Positions 17,952 to 27,081 of a stretch of DNA of 64,000 nucleotides are shown piece after piece. The stretch's first letter is position 1; every line of letters starts with the position of its first letter. This DNA comes from CAIKLP01 sp965279595 (GTDB taxonomy: Bacteria > Bacteroidota > Bacteroidia > Sphingobacteriales > Sphingobacteriaceae). The stretch spans positions 2,232,001 through 2,296,000 of the forward strand of contig OZ257246.1 of the NCBI GenBank assembly GCA_965279595.1, given 5' to 3'. Position numbers and translations under genes: made by a program. The notes below the pieces were generated by a model. The model ran no database searches. It had not been told where the DNA came from and saw nothing but the letters and a program-made list of their open reading frames with translations.

Positions 17952-18893
17952 TTAATCGTGTTTGGCAGCTAAATATCTTTCTGCATCTAAAGCAGCCATA
18001 CAGCCTGAACCTGCTGATGTTACAGCTTGTCGGTAAATTTTGTCTTGTACATCACCTGCAGCAAAAACACCTTCAACATTTGTTCTAGTTGAACCTGGAA
18101 TTGTTTTGATATATCCTGATTCATCCATATCAATCACATCTTTAAAAATATCGGTATTGGGTTTATGTCCAATGGCAACAAAGAAACCTGTAACATCTAA
18201 AATCCTTTCAGCTTTAGTTTCATTATTGTAAACCTTTACACCTTCAACAGTTTGACCATTCCCTAAAATTTCTTTGGTTTCTGTATGAAATAGTAATTCA
18301 ATATTTGCAGTATTCTCCACACGGTGAACCATTGCTTTAGATGCTTTGAATTCTCCTTTTCTAACTATCATGTAAACTTTTCTACACAATTTAGCTAGAT
18401 AAGTTGCTTCTTCAGCTGCTGTATCTCCAGCACCAACAATGGCTACGTCTTGTCCTTTAAAAAAGAAACCATCACAAACCGCACAAGCTGAGACACCAAA
18501 ACCATTGTATTTTTGTTCTGAATCTAATCCTAACCATTTTGCCGAAGCTCCTGTTGCTATGATCACTGAGTCTGCAGTGATAACTTTAGTTTCATCAACA
18601 ATTACTTTTTTAATTGGACCTGAAAAATCAACTGATGTTACGTATCCAAACCTAATATCTGTACCAAATCTTTCTGCTTGTTTTCTGAAATCTTCCATCA
18701 TTTCTGGACCTTGAGTTCCATCAGGATATCCAGGGTAATTCTCCACTTCTGTAGTAGTAGTTAATTGTCCACCAGGCTGCATGCCTGTTATCATAACAGG
18801 TTTTAAATCTGCCCTTGCTGCATATACAGCTGCGGTATATCCCGCCGGTCCAGACCCTATAATTAAACAATGTATGTGTTCTGTATTTTCCAT
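17952..18893 (-). CDS. trxB: Thioredoxin reductase
   Basis: This NADPH-dependent flavoprotein reduces thioredoxin. The 313 residues show the FAD-binding GSGPAGYTAA (13-22), the redox CxxC with Cys137 and Cys140 in SACAVCDG, the NADPH-binding GAGDTAAEEA (about 153-162), and the C-terminal FAD motif VEGVFAAGDVQD. Length is normal for the low-molecular-weight class. The gene is monocistronic, with a consensus -7 box 15 nt upstream. Confidence 0.95.
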   Translation of the reverse strand: MENTEHIHCLIIGSGPAGYTAAVYAARADLKPVMITGMQPGGQLTTTTEVENYPGYPDGTQGPEMMEDFRKQAERFGTDIRFGYVTSVDFSGPIKKVIVDETKVITADSVIIATGASAKWLGLDSEQKYNGFGVSACAVCDGFFFKGQDVAIVGAGDTAAEEATYLAKLCRKVYMIVRKGEFKASKAMVHRVENTANIELLFHTETKEILGNGQTVEGVKVYNNETKAERILDVTGFFVAIGHKPNTDIFKDVIDMDESGYIKTIPGSTRTNVEGVFAAGDVQDKIYRQAVTSAGSGCMAALDAERYLAAKHD

Positions 18894-18907
18894 ATTTTTT
18901 TCGTGAA

Positions 18908-18915
18908 CAAAGGTA
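18908..18915 (-). promoter_or_regulatory. -7 box for trxB (TACCTTTG)
   Basis: An exact Bacteroidota TAnnTTTG box on the minus strand, 14 nt upstream of the ATG. A run of seven G (plus strand) lies just upstream in the spacer. Confidence 0.6.
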
Positions 18916-18960
18916 ATGATTTTGGGGGGGAATTGGAAGTTGAGTATTGGCGTTTAAAGA

Positions 18961-19215
18961 AAATTATGAATTATGAATTTTGAATGCAATTGAATAATTA
19001 TGAATTTTAAATTAATCACTTTGTAAGCCACTTTGGTTAATAAACACATCCTTTTTTTCAAAGGAAATTAGTTAATTAGCTAATCTGCAAATTAGCTAAT
19101 TAAACTCTTGGCAACCTACAACGCAACATTAACACATTAACACATCAACACATCAACACATCCCTCGCTTCGAAGTCAATTAGCTAATTAGCTAATCATC
19201 AAATTAGCTAATTAA
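18961..19215. repeat. Composite intergenic repeat, copy B, plus ATGAATTTT repeats
   Basis: The trxB/DUF4249 gap holds no gene. 18961-19014 is a low-complexity ATTATGAATTTTGAA stretch. 19066-19102 and 19179-19215 are TTAGCTAATT palindrome clusters around an ACACATTA/ACACATCA octamer run (19128-19162) and a CTTGGCAACCTACAACG segment. Read in reverse complement this mirrors copy A (17001-17106). The last bases overlap the stop of the next gene. Confidence 0.6.
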
Positions 19216-20117
19216 TCCCTTGGAATGATTACAGTGTCTATGTGTGAACCATAACTAGCCCAAATTCCTAAACTTCCTTTTCCAGTTATTGAACTTTTAA
19301 TAATAACAGTTGGGGAGAATGGATTTCCGAAGCTGCTACTTTGAGATTCAAAAGTATTCCAAAAATCATATTGTGCTTTATCAATACTAGCCCATTTCAC
19401 ATAAACAGTATCACCTTTTTTGAAATATCCAAAGCGACTAAAATCAGCGGTGTCATTATTTTGCAATTGAGATTTACCTCCGAAAACAGTGAATTGTAAG
19501 GGATCTCCATTGGTAATGCCGTCATCAAAAATTGAATTGAAACTTACGTCGTAAAATAAATCTTGATTCTTTTTTGTCAATATTCTATAGTAATTACCTA
19601 ATGGTTGTGGTTCGGTGAAATAAGCAGTTAGTTGAACCAATGAATCAATAGTACCTTTATCGCCTGGTGCAGGCTCTATCACAATACTATCTAATGGATG
19701 AGGAGCAAGAACAGTAGTAGTTGCATTAAATGTTTTACCATCCACTTCAATTGTTAAATCATAACGTTTACCTACTTCTCCTTGAACGGAAAAATTAGTA
19801 TAAAAGGTTGCACCACCAAAACTTATTGGAACCAATGCTACGGGTGCTCCTCCATCAATACTTAAATTCACCGTTGCATTGTTAACATATAAGTTTAAAA
19901 AATCTTGATTAGAAATGGTATTCAAAAATGATATTCCTCTAGAAATTGATAATAATGGAATCTCTCCATTTTCAATATAGCCTTCAATTACATAGGGTTT
20001 TTCACCTGGTGGAAAATCAATGTCTATATTTTTTTCACATGATGCGAAAAACAATATTATCATTGATAACAGAATAAAATATTTTATAGAATTATTATTT
20101 TTCATTTTAAATAACAT
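19212..20117 (-). CDS. DUF4249-family outer-membrane lipoprotein (first)
   Basis: This predicted lipoprotein (301 residues) has a signal peptide ending in the lipobox FFASCEKN (lipidated Cys near residue 27) and the DUF4249 opening IDIDFPPGEKPYVIEGYIEN. DUF4249 proteins are encoded next to TonB receptors in Bacteroidota and probably act as surface partners, like SusD for SusC; their ligands are unknown. The ATG overlaps the TonB receptor stop (TAATG). A second in-frame ATG (20105, MKNNN) is an equally plausible start. A paralogous pair lies at 26222-29442. Confidence 0.82.
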   Translation of the reverse strand: MLFKMKNNNSIKYFILLSMIILFFASCEKNIDIDFPPGEKPYVIEGYIENGEIPLLSISRGISFLNTISNQDFLNLYVNNATVNLSIDGGAPVALVPISFGGATFYTNFSVQGEVGKRYDLTIEVDGKTFNATTTVLAPHPLDSIVIEPAPGDKGTIDSLVQLTAYFTEPQPLGNYYRILTKKNQDLFYDVSFNSIFDDGITNGDPLQFTVFGGKSQLQNNDTADFSRFGYFKKGDTVYVKWASIDKAQYDFWNTFESQSSSFGNPFSPTVIIKSSITGKGSLGIWASYGSHIDTVIIPRD

Positions 20118-22486
20118 TAGAATTTAAAATTCCAAGTAACTGATGGTAAAAATGGAAATACAGTAATTTGTTTTGGTTGAACTTTTAATCCTTGAGTCAA
20201 TACATCTCCTTGCACATCTAAATAAACGATGTATTGATTTAAATGATTATACACATTATAAATACTAAAATTCCAAGTAGATTCAAACTTATCCGTTTTC
20301 TTTGCTGTATAAGTGGCGCTAATATCCATTCTATGATATGGACTTAAACGATATTTGTTTCTATAATCATCTTCATAAAATAATCCTTGTGTTCCATTAG
20401 CAAAGAAAACTAAATTGGTTGGTAGATTAAATGCAGCTCCTGAGCCATACACAAACACAGCACCGAATGTCCATTTCTTTGTTAAGGTATAGGATAATAC
20501 AATAGAACCATCATGTCTTCTATCATACCTAGCAAAAAATGTTTTTCCTCCTTGTAAGTCAGCAAAAGTTCTTTCAGCATAAGACAATGTATAGCCTATC
20601 CAACCATTGAATTTTCCCATTGACTTTTTTACAAAAAATTCTGCTCCATATGATTTTCCAGTACCAAAAGTAAAATCGTTTTCAATGTTTGGACTTAAAC
20701 TTCCTGTTGTACTTTCTTTAAATTCAATTAGGTTTCTTAAGTCTTTATAATACAATTCAACAGAAGTTTCAAACATATCATCTTTGAAATTTCTGAAATA
20801 GCCTATTGAATATTGTGTACAAAATTGTGGTTTCACTAATTGAGATGCAGGTACCCACAAATCTGTAGGTAGTGTACTTCCACTCAAAGAAGCTAAATTC
20901 ACAAATTGATTAGTAACGGTATAAGATGCTTTAACTGAAGATGTTCTTCCTACTGTGTATCTAATGGAGAAGCGTGGCTCTAAGCGATGATAAAATTGAA
21001 TGTTTTCACCTGAACCATAACTAATGGTGTCGGTAATTACTCCATTGCCATTAGCAATGTATCTATCATAGGCACCAATTTGTTGAAACATAGCATATCG
21101 AAATCCTCCATTTATTCTGATCTTATCAGTTAAATCAAAATCATCTGAGAAGTACAGTGCTGCTTCATTTGCATATTGTCTATTTATTCTATCTGGACCA
21201 ATTTTAGTTTCTCCAATAGTACCTGTTGCTGTAGTGGGAGTAAAGGTATGGAAGGTATATAGACCACCAAATTTTACTTGATGACGAATATTTGGAAAGA
21301 AATCGAAATCAACTTTGGCAGTATAATCCCGAACTCCTGAAAATAATTCAAAATCAAAATTGTTTTGAGAAGCTCCAATTCTGAAAACATAATCACTAAA
21401 TAAGGCGGTGGTATTTACAAATAATTTATCATTGAATAAGTGATTCCAACGCAAGGTGGTAGTTGTATTTCCCCATGGAAATTTAATGGTAAATCTTTCT
21501 CCTTTAAAAACGAATTTATCTTTTCCAAAGTAACCGCTTACAAATAATCTGTCTTTATCATTAAATTGATAATTCAATTTTAAATTTAAATCATAAAAAT
21601 AATAACCAGAGCCAGCAAGCGTAGAAGTCTTGTCCACAAAGGGTTTCACTAAGGCATCAATATAAGTTCTTCTGGCAGCAACCATGAAAGAACTTTTACC
21701 TTTTTGAATCGGTCCTTCTAAAGTTAATCGAGAAGCAATTAAACCTATTCCTCCAGTAGCATGATATGTTTTATTATTTCCTTCTTTCATGTTTACGTTT
21801 ACAACGGAAGATAACCTTCCACCATACTCAGCGGGCATACCACCTTTAATAAGTGTCACACTATTAATCGCATCTGAATTAAAAACAGAAAAGAATCCAA
21901 ATAAATGTCCAGAGTTGTAAACTACCGCTTCATCTAATAAAACTAAGTTTTGATCTGGACCACCACCTCTAACATAAAATCCGCTATTCCCTTCACCTGA
22001 AGATTGAACACCTGGTAGTAATTGCAAGGTTTTTAAAATATCTACTTCACCTAAAATTACAGGTAATGTTTTTACTTTTTCCATTTGCAAAGTTTGTGTT
22101 CCCATTTGGGTGCCTTTATAATTTGCATCAGGTCTATCAGCTACAACTAAGGCTTCTTTACTTGAAATAGCATTGCTAAATAATTCGAAATTTAATCGAA
22201 TGTTTTTGTTTAAATAGATGGTATCAGCAATTGTTTTATAACCCAAAAAGCTAGCTAAAACTAAATATTTACCAGCAGGTAAGGTAATTGAATAGAATCC
22301 ATATTCATTGGCGCTGGCGCCCTTGTTTAATTCTTTTATGATTACCGTACTACCAATTAATGATTCACCGGAAGACCCATCTTTGATGTAACCACTCAAT
22401 GAAAATTTAGCTTGTGAAAATGATTGGAAACCTATAAAGCAAAAGAGCAGTAGGAGAGGAAAAATTCTCTTTATTTTAATATTCAC
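20117..22486 (-). CDS. TonB-dependent receptor with carboxypeptidase-like N-terminal domain (first)
   Basis: This outer-membrane active transporter has 789 residues. It has a signal peptide (1-24) and a carboxypeptidase-regulatory-like beta domain (about 27-110, SLSGYIKDGSSGESLIGSTV). The plug domain has VQSSGEGNSGFYVRGGGPDQ and AVVYNSGHLFGFFSVFN. The 22-stranded barrel ends in aromatic Phe (WNFKF), as needed for BAM insertion. It starts 11 nt inside the upstream subtilase gene, and its stop overlaps the DUF4249 start, so the three are likely one translationally coupled operon. The substrate is unknown; a protease partner hints at peptides. Confidence 0.9.
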   Translation of the reverse strand: MNIKIKRIFPLLLLFCFIGFQSFSQAKFSLSGYIKDGSSGESLIGSTVIIKELNKGASANEYGFYSITLPAGKYLVLASFLGYKTIADTIYLNKNIRLNFELFSNAISSKEALVVADRPDANYKGTQMGTQTLQMEKVKTLPVILGEVDILKTLQLLPGVQSSGEGNSGFYVRGGGPDQNLVLLDEAVVYNSGHLFGFFSVFNSDAINSVTLIKGGMPAEYGGRLSSVVNVNMKEGNNKTYHATGGIGLIASRLTLEGPIQKGKSSFMVAARRTYIDALVKPFVDKTSTLAGSGYYFYDLNLKLNYQFNDKDRLFVSGYFGKDKFVFKGERFTIKFPWGNTTTTLRWNHLFNDKLFVNTTALFSDYVFRIGASQNNFDFELFSGVRDYTAKVDFDFFPNIRHQVKFGGLYTFHTFTPTTATGTIGETKIGPDRINRQYANEAALYFSDDFDLTDKIRINGGFRYAMFQQIGAYDRYIANGNGVITDTISYGSGENIQFYHRLEPRFSIRYTVGRTSSVKASYTVTNQFVNLASLSGSTLPTDLWVPASQLVKPQFCTQYSIGYFRNFKDDMFETSVELYYKDLRNLIEFKESTTGSLSPNIENDFTFGTGKSYGAEFFVKKSMGKFNGWIGYTLSYAERTFADLQGGKTFFARYDRRHDGSIVLSYTLTKKWTFGAVFVYGSGAAFNLPTNLVFFANGTQGLFYEDDYRNKYRLSPYHRMDISATYTAKKTDKFESTWNFSIYNVYNHLNQYIVYLDVQGDVLTQGLKVQPKQITVFPFLPSVTWNFKF

Positions 22487-24137
22487 TGTTTGATTTAATT
22501 AATTGGGTACTGTATACTTTATTTTCAGTTTCGATTTTGATAACGTATAAACCTTCCATTAAGTTTTCAATAGAAAAATTAAATTGATTATTACTTGAAG
22601 TTAATTTTTCAGCACTCATTAATACGCCTGTGGTACTATATATACTCAATTTCAATTGATTGCTTTCAGGCAAATAAAAGCTGAATTGATATTTTGCTGG
22701 ATTTGGATAGACTTGAATTTGGTTTTTATTTGAAAAATTAATTCCAGTAGTTTTTAGTAATTCCAGAGCATTTGGCAATCCATACCCATATTGGTTATCA
22801 GGAAAAAAGGCTCTATCAGAGTTTGATTTAATCCAATCTTTAATTTCAAAAGCAGTAGCATTTGGAAAAATAGAGTGATAGTATTCTGTTGCACATGCTA
22901 CAAATCCTGCCATGATAGGTCCTGAGAAGGAAGTACCACTTCCAAAGCCATAACTTCCATTGTTTGCTTTTGCAATCCAAGCCGGACCACCTTGCGCCAC
23001 AACATCTGGTTTAATTCGTGTATCAGAAGTCGGACCGTTAGAAGAAAAGCCGGAAATATTTTTCTGTGGATCAACAGAACCAATGCTGAAAACATTTTTA
23101 CCATCAGCAGGGGCACCAATAAAAAACCAAGCGCTACTTCCTGAATTACCAGCACTATTTACAACAAATACGCCTTTGTCAAATGCAATATCAGCAGCAA
23201 TGGTACATGGTGCTGTATTACCATTCATATCATTATAAGTATGGTTTTGAGAAACTGCATCAAATTCAGTATAACCCAATGATGAGTTAATGATATCTGC
23301 ACCTACACTATCAGCAAATTCAGCTGCTGCAGCCCAATTATATTCTTCAACTAAATATTCGGTTGCTTCTTCTTCTGATCTTAATAAATAAAAGCTTGCA
23401 GCAGGCGCCATTCCAATCATTGAATCAGGCACATTTGCAGCAATACAAGAAAGTACACTAGTTCCGTGGTTACTAAAATCATAAACAAATGAATTATTTG
23501 TTGCAAAATCCCAAGTGCCTAAAATTCTTCCAGAATTTCTTAAAGAATCAAAAGCGTGATGGGTATCAGTTGCTCTAAAACCCGCATCTATGATGGCGAT
23601 TACCATACTCTTGCCTAATAAATTTTGTTCATGAAAATATTGAGCATTTAACATTTTTGTTTGATTGCTTGCTCCGCCATATTTGCTTGTATCAAAATTT
23701 GAAACATTTGTATTTTGAATATTTTCAGCATCAAACTTTGAATGCGTTAATCCTGACTTGTGTAAATTACTACCGAATACTTTTTGATATCTATCAACAT
23801 AACTCAAAGCACCAATATTAATTATTTGTGCGGTATCTGCTTGTACAGTTACGGTATTTAACCATTTTGATTTGTTTAAAATAATTGCACCAGCATTTTT
23901 TATAGCATTTAAATAAGTTGGAGGAATCGGCAAATCTAAACTATCAATTGAGATATTCATTTTAGTTCTTCTTTGAACTGCACGAGCCGATAAATAGGCA
24001 GATGGATTGCTAATTGTAAAAGGGCTATTGGCTTTATCTTTTAAAAATACAACGTATCTGTCTTGCGACTTCAATTGTAAATTTATGCCAAGAATGAAAA
24101 TAAATAGGAAAGCTTTTTTTAAAATGGAGTAATACAT
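22476..24137 (-). CDS. Secreted S8 (subtilisin-like) protease with T9SS type A sorting domain
   Basis: The 553 residues have a signal peptide (about 1-24), then an inhibitor-I9-like propeptide region (VVFLKDKANSPF). The subtilase domain has Asp184 (AIIDAGF), His224 (SNHGTSV), oxyanion Asn331 (SAGNSGSS) and Ser403 (GTSFSGP), so the active site is complete. The last ~75 residues (IQVYPNPAKYQFSFYLP, MEGLYVIKI) are a Por-type T9SS sorting domain, predicting export to the cell surface or medium. It is the first gene of the subtilase-TonB-DUF4249 operon. Confidence 0.9.
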   Translation of the reverse strand: MYYSILKKAFLFIFILGINLQLKSQDRYVVFLKDKANSPFTISNPSAYLSARAVQRRTKMNISIDSLDLPIPPTYLNAIKNAGAIILNKSKWLNTVTVQADTAQIINIGALSYVDRYQKVFGSNLHKSGLTHSKFDAENIQNTNVSNFDTSKYGGASNQTKMLNAQYFHEQNLLGKSMVIAIIDAGFRATDTHHAFDSLRNSGRILGTWDFATNNSFVYDFSNHGTSVLSCIAANVPDSMIGMAPAASFYLLRSEEEATEYLVEEYNWAAAAEFADSVGADIINSSLGYTEFDAVSQNHTYNDMNGNTAPCTIAADIAFDKGVFVVNSAGNSGSSAWFFIGAPADGKNVFSIGSVDPQKNISGFSSNGPTSDTRIKPDVVAQGGPAWIAKANNGSYGFGSGTSFSGPIMAGFVACATEYYHSIFPNATAFEIKDWIKSNSDRAFFPDNQYGYGLPNALELLKTTGINFSNKNQIQVYPNPAKYQFSFYLPESNQLKLSIYSTTGVLMSAEKLTSSNNQFNFSIENLMEGLYVIKIETENKVYSTQLIKSNSEY

Positions 24138-24148
24138 GTAAATAATTA

Positions 24149-24817
24149 TTAATGTGTATAGCTAATCAACCTTAAAGTTACACTATTTCCAGAAGTTATT
24201 GCTCCTGTACTAATATCCTTATCAACTGAAATAGATTTGAAATAGATTAGCCCAAAAAGCTTGCCATATTCTGATTCTTGGTAATCTTCTCGAATCAAAT
24301 TAGTGTCATTTTTTTCTAAAATCTTTACCGATTCAGTGCTCTGATTTAAAACTAATTTGGGATTATTGTATTGAATCAATTCATATTTCGATTCACCAAA
24401 ATGATTATATTGATTACCATCCCATTGCATATTTAATTGTAAAGGATACACCAATTTGCAGAAATTAATACCATTCTCATTGAGTATGAATTGCAGATTA
24501 TTTTTTGTGAATGTATAATCTTTAAGAAATACAAAAGTAGAAGTGTCAGAATATCTAATTTTCCGTTCTATTAGAGCAATGGTATCTTGATTGGGAGTTT
24601 CAATTGACAATAATGAGTCTTTGTATTGAAAAGATATTTGGATGGAATCCCCAGTAAAGTCATCATAAATGGTAGAGTCTCCTTGATAAATCCAAGTGCT
24701 ATTCAAATGAATAGGGTTGAAATCTGTTCCAATGATTTTCTTTTCAACAACAACTTTTTCTTTACAAGCCATCATTGATATTGAAAAAATAATCAGTGAT
24801 ACCTTGTAAATTTTCAT
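24149..24817 (-). CDS. Small lipoprotein of unknown function
   Basis: The protein begins MKIYKVSLIIFSISMMACKE, a signal peptide with lipobox MMAC, which fixes the start at 24817 rather than the longer frame reaching into mnmA. The 222 residues that follow look like a beta-rich periplasmic or surface protein (STWIYQGDSTIYDDFTG, ending GNSVTLRLISYTH). I do not recognise the family. It lies 4 nt after mnmA and 11 nt before the subtilase ATG, all on the minus strand, so it may be the lead gene of the subtilase operon or a read-through partner of mnmA. Confidence 0.75.
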   Translation of the reverse strand: MKIYKVSLIIFSISMMACKEKVVVEKKIIGTDFNPIHLNSTWIYQGDSTIYDDFTGDSIQISFQYKDSLLSIETPNQDTIALIERKIRYSDTSTFVFLKDYTFTKNNLQFILNENGINFCKLVYPLQLNMQWDGNQYNHFGESKYELIQYNNPKLVLNQSTESVKILEKNDTNLIREDYQESEYGKLFGLIYFKSISVDKDISTGAITSGNSVTLRLISYTH

Positions 24818-24821
24818 TGTT

Positions 24822-25913
24822 TTAAGATTTTGAAATAATGCCACCTCCAAGTAAGTCATTTCCTTCATAGAATACTGCTGATTGACCTGGTGCTAAACCA
24901 GAAACTGCTCCTTGGAAATCAACTTTAATCAGTCCATTATCTTCTACTATATGACTCAAAGTTCCTTTGTCTTTATAGCGAATTTTAGTTAAAGCTTCTA
25001 TAGGAGTATTTATATTGGCGTATTTAACCAAATTGTATCCTCTGACAATGGCTTCAGTTTTCTCTAACTCCTCAATTTTACCCAAAATTACTTGGTTGCT
25101 ATCGGGTTGTATATCTAAAACAAACATAGGTTCTCCTAATGCAATTTCTAATCCCTTTCTTTGTCCAACTGTATAAAATGGATAACCCTTGTGTTTACCA
25201 ACGATTGTACCATCAGTAAGCACGAAATTACCACCATCAACTCTTTGTTCAAGTCCTTCTACATTATGTTTTAAAAATGCTCGGTAATCATTATCAGGCA
25301 CAAAACAAATTTCATAGCTTTCACTTTTAGTGGCTAATTCTTTTTGACCCATATCCATGGCCATTTGCTTAATTTCTGATTTGTGGTATTTGCCTAAAGG
25401 CAACATTGTACGTGATAAATTTGCTTGAGATACACCCCAAAGCACATATGATTGGTCTTTGCTTTCGTCTTTTCCTTTAGAAATAACTTGACGACTATTT
25501 TCTGTACGGATATTAGCATAATGACCTGTAGCAATAAATTCACAATCTAAGTGATTGGCTCTTTTAATTAGAGCTTCCCATTTTATGTGGGTATTACACA
25601 AAACACATGGATTAGGAGTTCTTCCTGCTAAGTATTCATCAATAAAATTATCAATAACGAAATTGCCGAACTCTTCTCTAATATCAAGTATATAATGAGG
25701 AAATCCATAGCTCACAGCTAGGGAACGTGCATCATTTATAGAATCTAAACTACAACATCCGGTTTCTTTAGTAGAACTGCCAGAACTGGCATAATCCCAG
25801 GTTTTCATGGTAATGCCAATTACCTCATAACCCATTTCATGCAGCATTACTGCCGCCACTGAACTGTCAACTCCACCACTCATGGCCACCAAAACTCTAC
25901 CGTGTTTACTCAT
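24822..25913 (-). CDS. mnmA: tRNA-specific 2-thiouridylase
   Basis: MnmA thiolates uridine 34 of tRNA-Lys, tRNA-Glu and tRNA-Gln. The PP-loop SGGVDSS (12-18), catalytic Cys103 in NPCVLCN, and the second catalytic Cys in SYEICFVPDNDY are present, with a C-terminal beta-barrel region. I start at MSKHGR (25913), giving 363 residues, because the longer frame begins upstream of the consensus promoter box at 25922-25929. Other members of the thiolation relay are not in the window. Confidence 0.93.
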   Translation of the reverse strand: MSKHGRVLVAMSGGVDSSVAAVMLHEMGYEVIGITMKTWDYASSGSSTKETGCCSLDSINDARSLAVSYGFPHYILDIREEFGNFVIDNFIDEYLAGRTPNPCVLCNTHIKWEALIKRANHLDCEFIATGHYANIRTENSRQVISKGKDESKDQSYVLWGVSQANLSRTMLPLGKYHKSEIKQMAMDMGQKELATKSESYEICFVPDNDYRAFLKHNVEGLEQRVDGGNFVLTDGTIVGKHKGYPFYTVGQRKGLEIALGEPMFVLDIQPDSNQVILGKIEELEKTEAIVRGYNLVKYANINTPIEALTKIRYKDKGTLSHIVEDNGLIKVDFQGAVSGLAPGQSAVFYEGNDLLGGGIISKS

Positions 25914-25921
25914 ATTATTTG

Positions 25922-25929
25922 CAAAGATA
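25922..25929 (-). promoter_or_regulatory. -7 box for mnmA (TATCTTTG), with -33 TTGG
   Basis: An exact TAnnTTTG match. A TTGG (plus-strand ccaat at 25950-25954) lies 20 nt upstream, the expected -33 spacing. It supports the 25913 start. Confidence 0.6.
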
Positions 25930-25986
25930 CAGGTTAATGTGATAATTAACCAATGCAATAACGTGGTAAATTGTTTTGAAAATATT

Positions 25987-26020
25987 AAATTTTGAGTGAT
26001 GAGTGTTGAATTTTGAATGT
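25987..26020. repeat. TGAATTTTGAA-type intergenic repeat
   Basis: Short tandem-like ATTTTGAGTGATGAGTGTTG and AATTTTGAATG units lie between mnmA and tRNA-Leu. The same wording recurs at 60283-60340 and 60599-60656, and inverted at 60479-60550. Confidence 0.5.
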
Positions 26021-26075
26021 GTCTCCGATTTTGCTTAATCCAAGTTCAAAATACCAATCTCTAACACCCAATTAG

Positions 26076-26157
26076 TACCCGGGACGAGATTCGAACTCGC
26101 ATACCTTACGGCACCACCCCCTCAAGATGGCATGTCTACCAATTTCACCACCCGGGT
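26076..26157 (-). tRNA. tRNA-Leu (anticodon GAG)
   Basis: Acceptor ACCCGGG pairs with CCCGGGT, with discriminator A. The anticodon stem CCATC/GGTGG (one G-U) encloses TTGAGGG, giving GAG. The variable arm is a short hairpin and the T-loop is TTCGAAT. CCA is not encoded (CTA follows). A TATTTTTG box is at 26178-26185. Confidence 0.95.
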
Positions 26158-26177
26158 AATACATCTTCTGTGATTGG

Positions 26178-26185
26178 CAAAAATA
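26178..26185 (-). promoter_or_regulatory. -7 box for tRNA-Leu(GAG) (TATTTTTG)
   Basis: An exact TAnnTTTG match, 20 nt upstream of the tRNA 5' end. Confidence 0.5.
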
Positions 26186-26221
26186 ACAAAAGATGCATTA
26201 CTTAGTGATTTGCTGTCATTA

Positions 26222-27070
26222 TTATTGAATAATTCTTGTAATCTTTTGATAACCATGGGCACCAAAATAACCAACAGCTTTTTTACCATTAGGATTAGTA
26301 TTGACGATGTTGGTATGCACATTTGATGGTGGGTTTGCAAATAGTCCTCCATTATTTACTTGCTGATACATGGCTGCATAAAATTTATATTGATCTTTAG
26401 TAGTTGTGAAATCTTCAATAGTTATTGTATCGCCCAATTGAAAAGGTTCTGGAGTAATATCTACATTGTTGATATAATTGCCATCTACTAATTCATCAGA
26501 AGTAAAATATAATTGATTCGGTTTACTGTATGGTTTACCATTTTTTGAAACACGAAATAAGTAATGATCACCCACACCCTGTGGTTCTGGACCATAATAA
26601 AAAACACTATATCCAGCATCAGTGTTTGCAGTTTTTTCTTTGTACTCAAAAGTAATAGAATCAATAGGAGGGACACGATTAACAATTGATTCTGCTTTAT
26701 AACTTTCACCTAAAGCAGTTACTCTTAAAATATATTTATGTCCGAGTAATCCATTTGTTTTGGTAGTAAAATAATCGCCAGAGTTTGGAATAGTTTCTAT
26801 TAAAGTATCAATACTGACAATAGATCCATTGGCATCTATATCTGTTATTTCAACAAAGGCTCCACTTACTCTAGGTGTTTTATTATTTTCAAAATAAGGT
26901 GCGGTGGTACTTAAAGTTACTTTATGTGAAATATTTGGTTCATCCGTTACTTTACCATCAATCACAAGTAAAGTGGGACCTTGGTCTAAGTCAATATCTA
27001 TAGTGTCTTCGCAACTTGTAAAGGCGAATAAAGCAAGGATTAATGAAGAATAAATTATTTGTTTTTTCAT
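26222..27070 (-). CDS. DUF4249-family outer-membrane lipoprotein (second)
   Basis: At 282 residues this is a paralogue of the protein at 19212-20117, with lipobox LFAFTSCED (Cys near residue 20) and the same opening TIDIDLDQGPTLLVIDGKVT. A beta-sandwich-like body follows. It ends with KKAVGYFGAHGYQKITRI, a GxFGAxG pattern I associate with DUF4249 proteins. It follows its TonB receptor by 11 nt and is therefore the presumed surface partner of that receptor. No protease gene accompanies this pair. Confidence 0.82.
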   Translation of the reverse strand: MKKQIIYSSLILALFAFTSCEDTIDIDLDQGPTLLVIDGKVTDEPNISHKVTLSTTAPYFENNKTPRVSGAFVEITDIDANGSIVSIDTLIETIPNSGDYFTTKTNGLLGHKYILRVTALGESYKAESIVNRVPPIDSITFEYKEKTANTDAGYSVFYYGPEPQGVGDHYLFRVSKNGKPYSKPNQLYFTSDELVDGNYINNVDITPEPFQLGDTITIEDFTTTKDQYKFYAAMYQQVNNGGLFANPPSNVHTNIVNTNPNGKKAVGYFGAHGYQKITRIIQ

Positions 27071-27081
27071 GATTCAGTTTA

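Noticed and set aside
19085..19105. TTGGCAACC as a plus-strand sigma-54 -24 element
   Set aside because: No TTG at the required -12 spacing, and it is part of the composite repeat.
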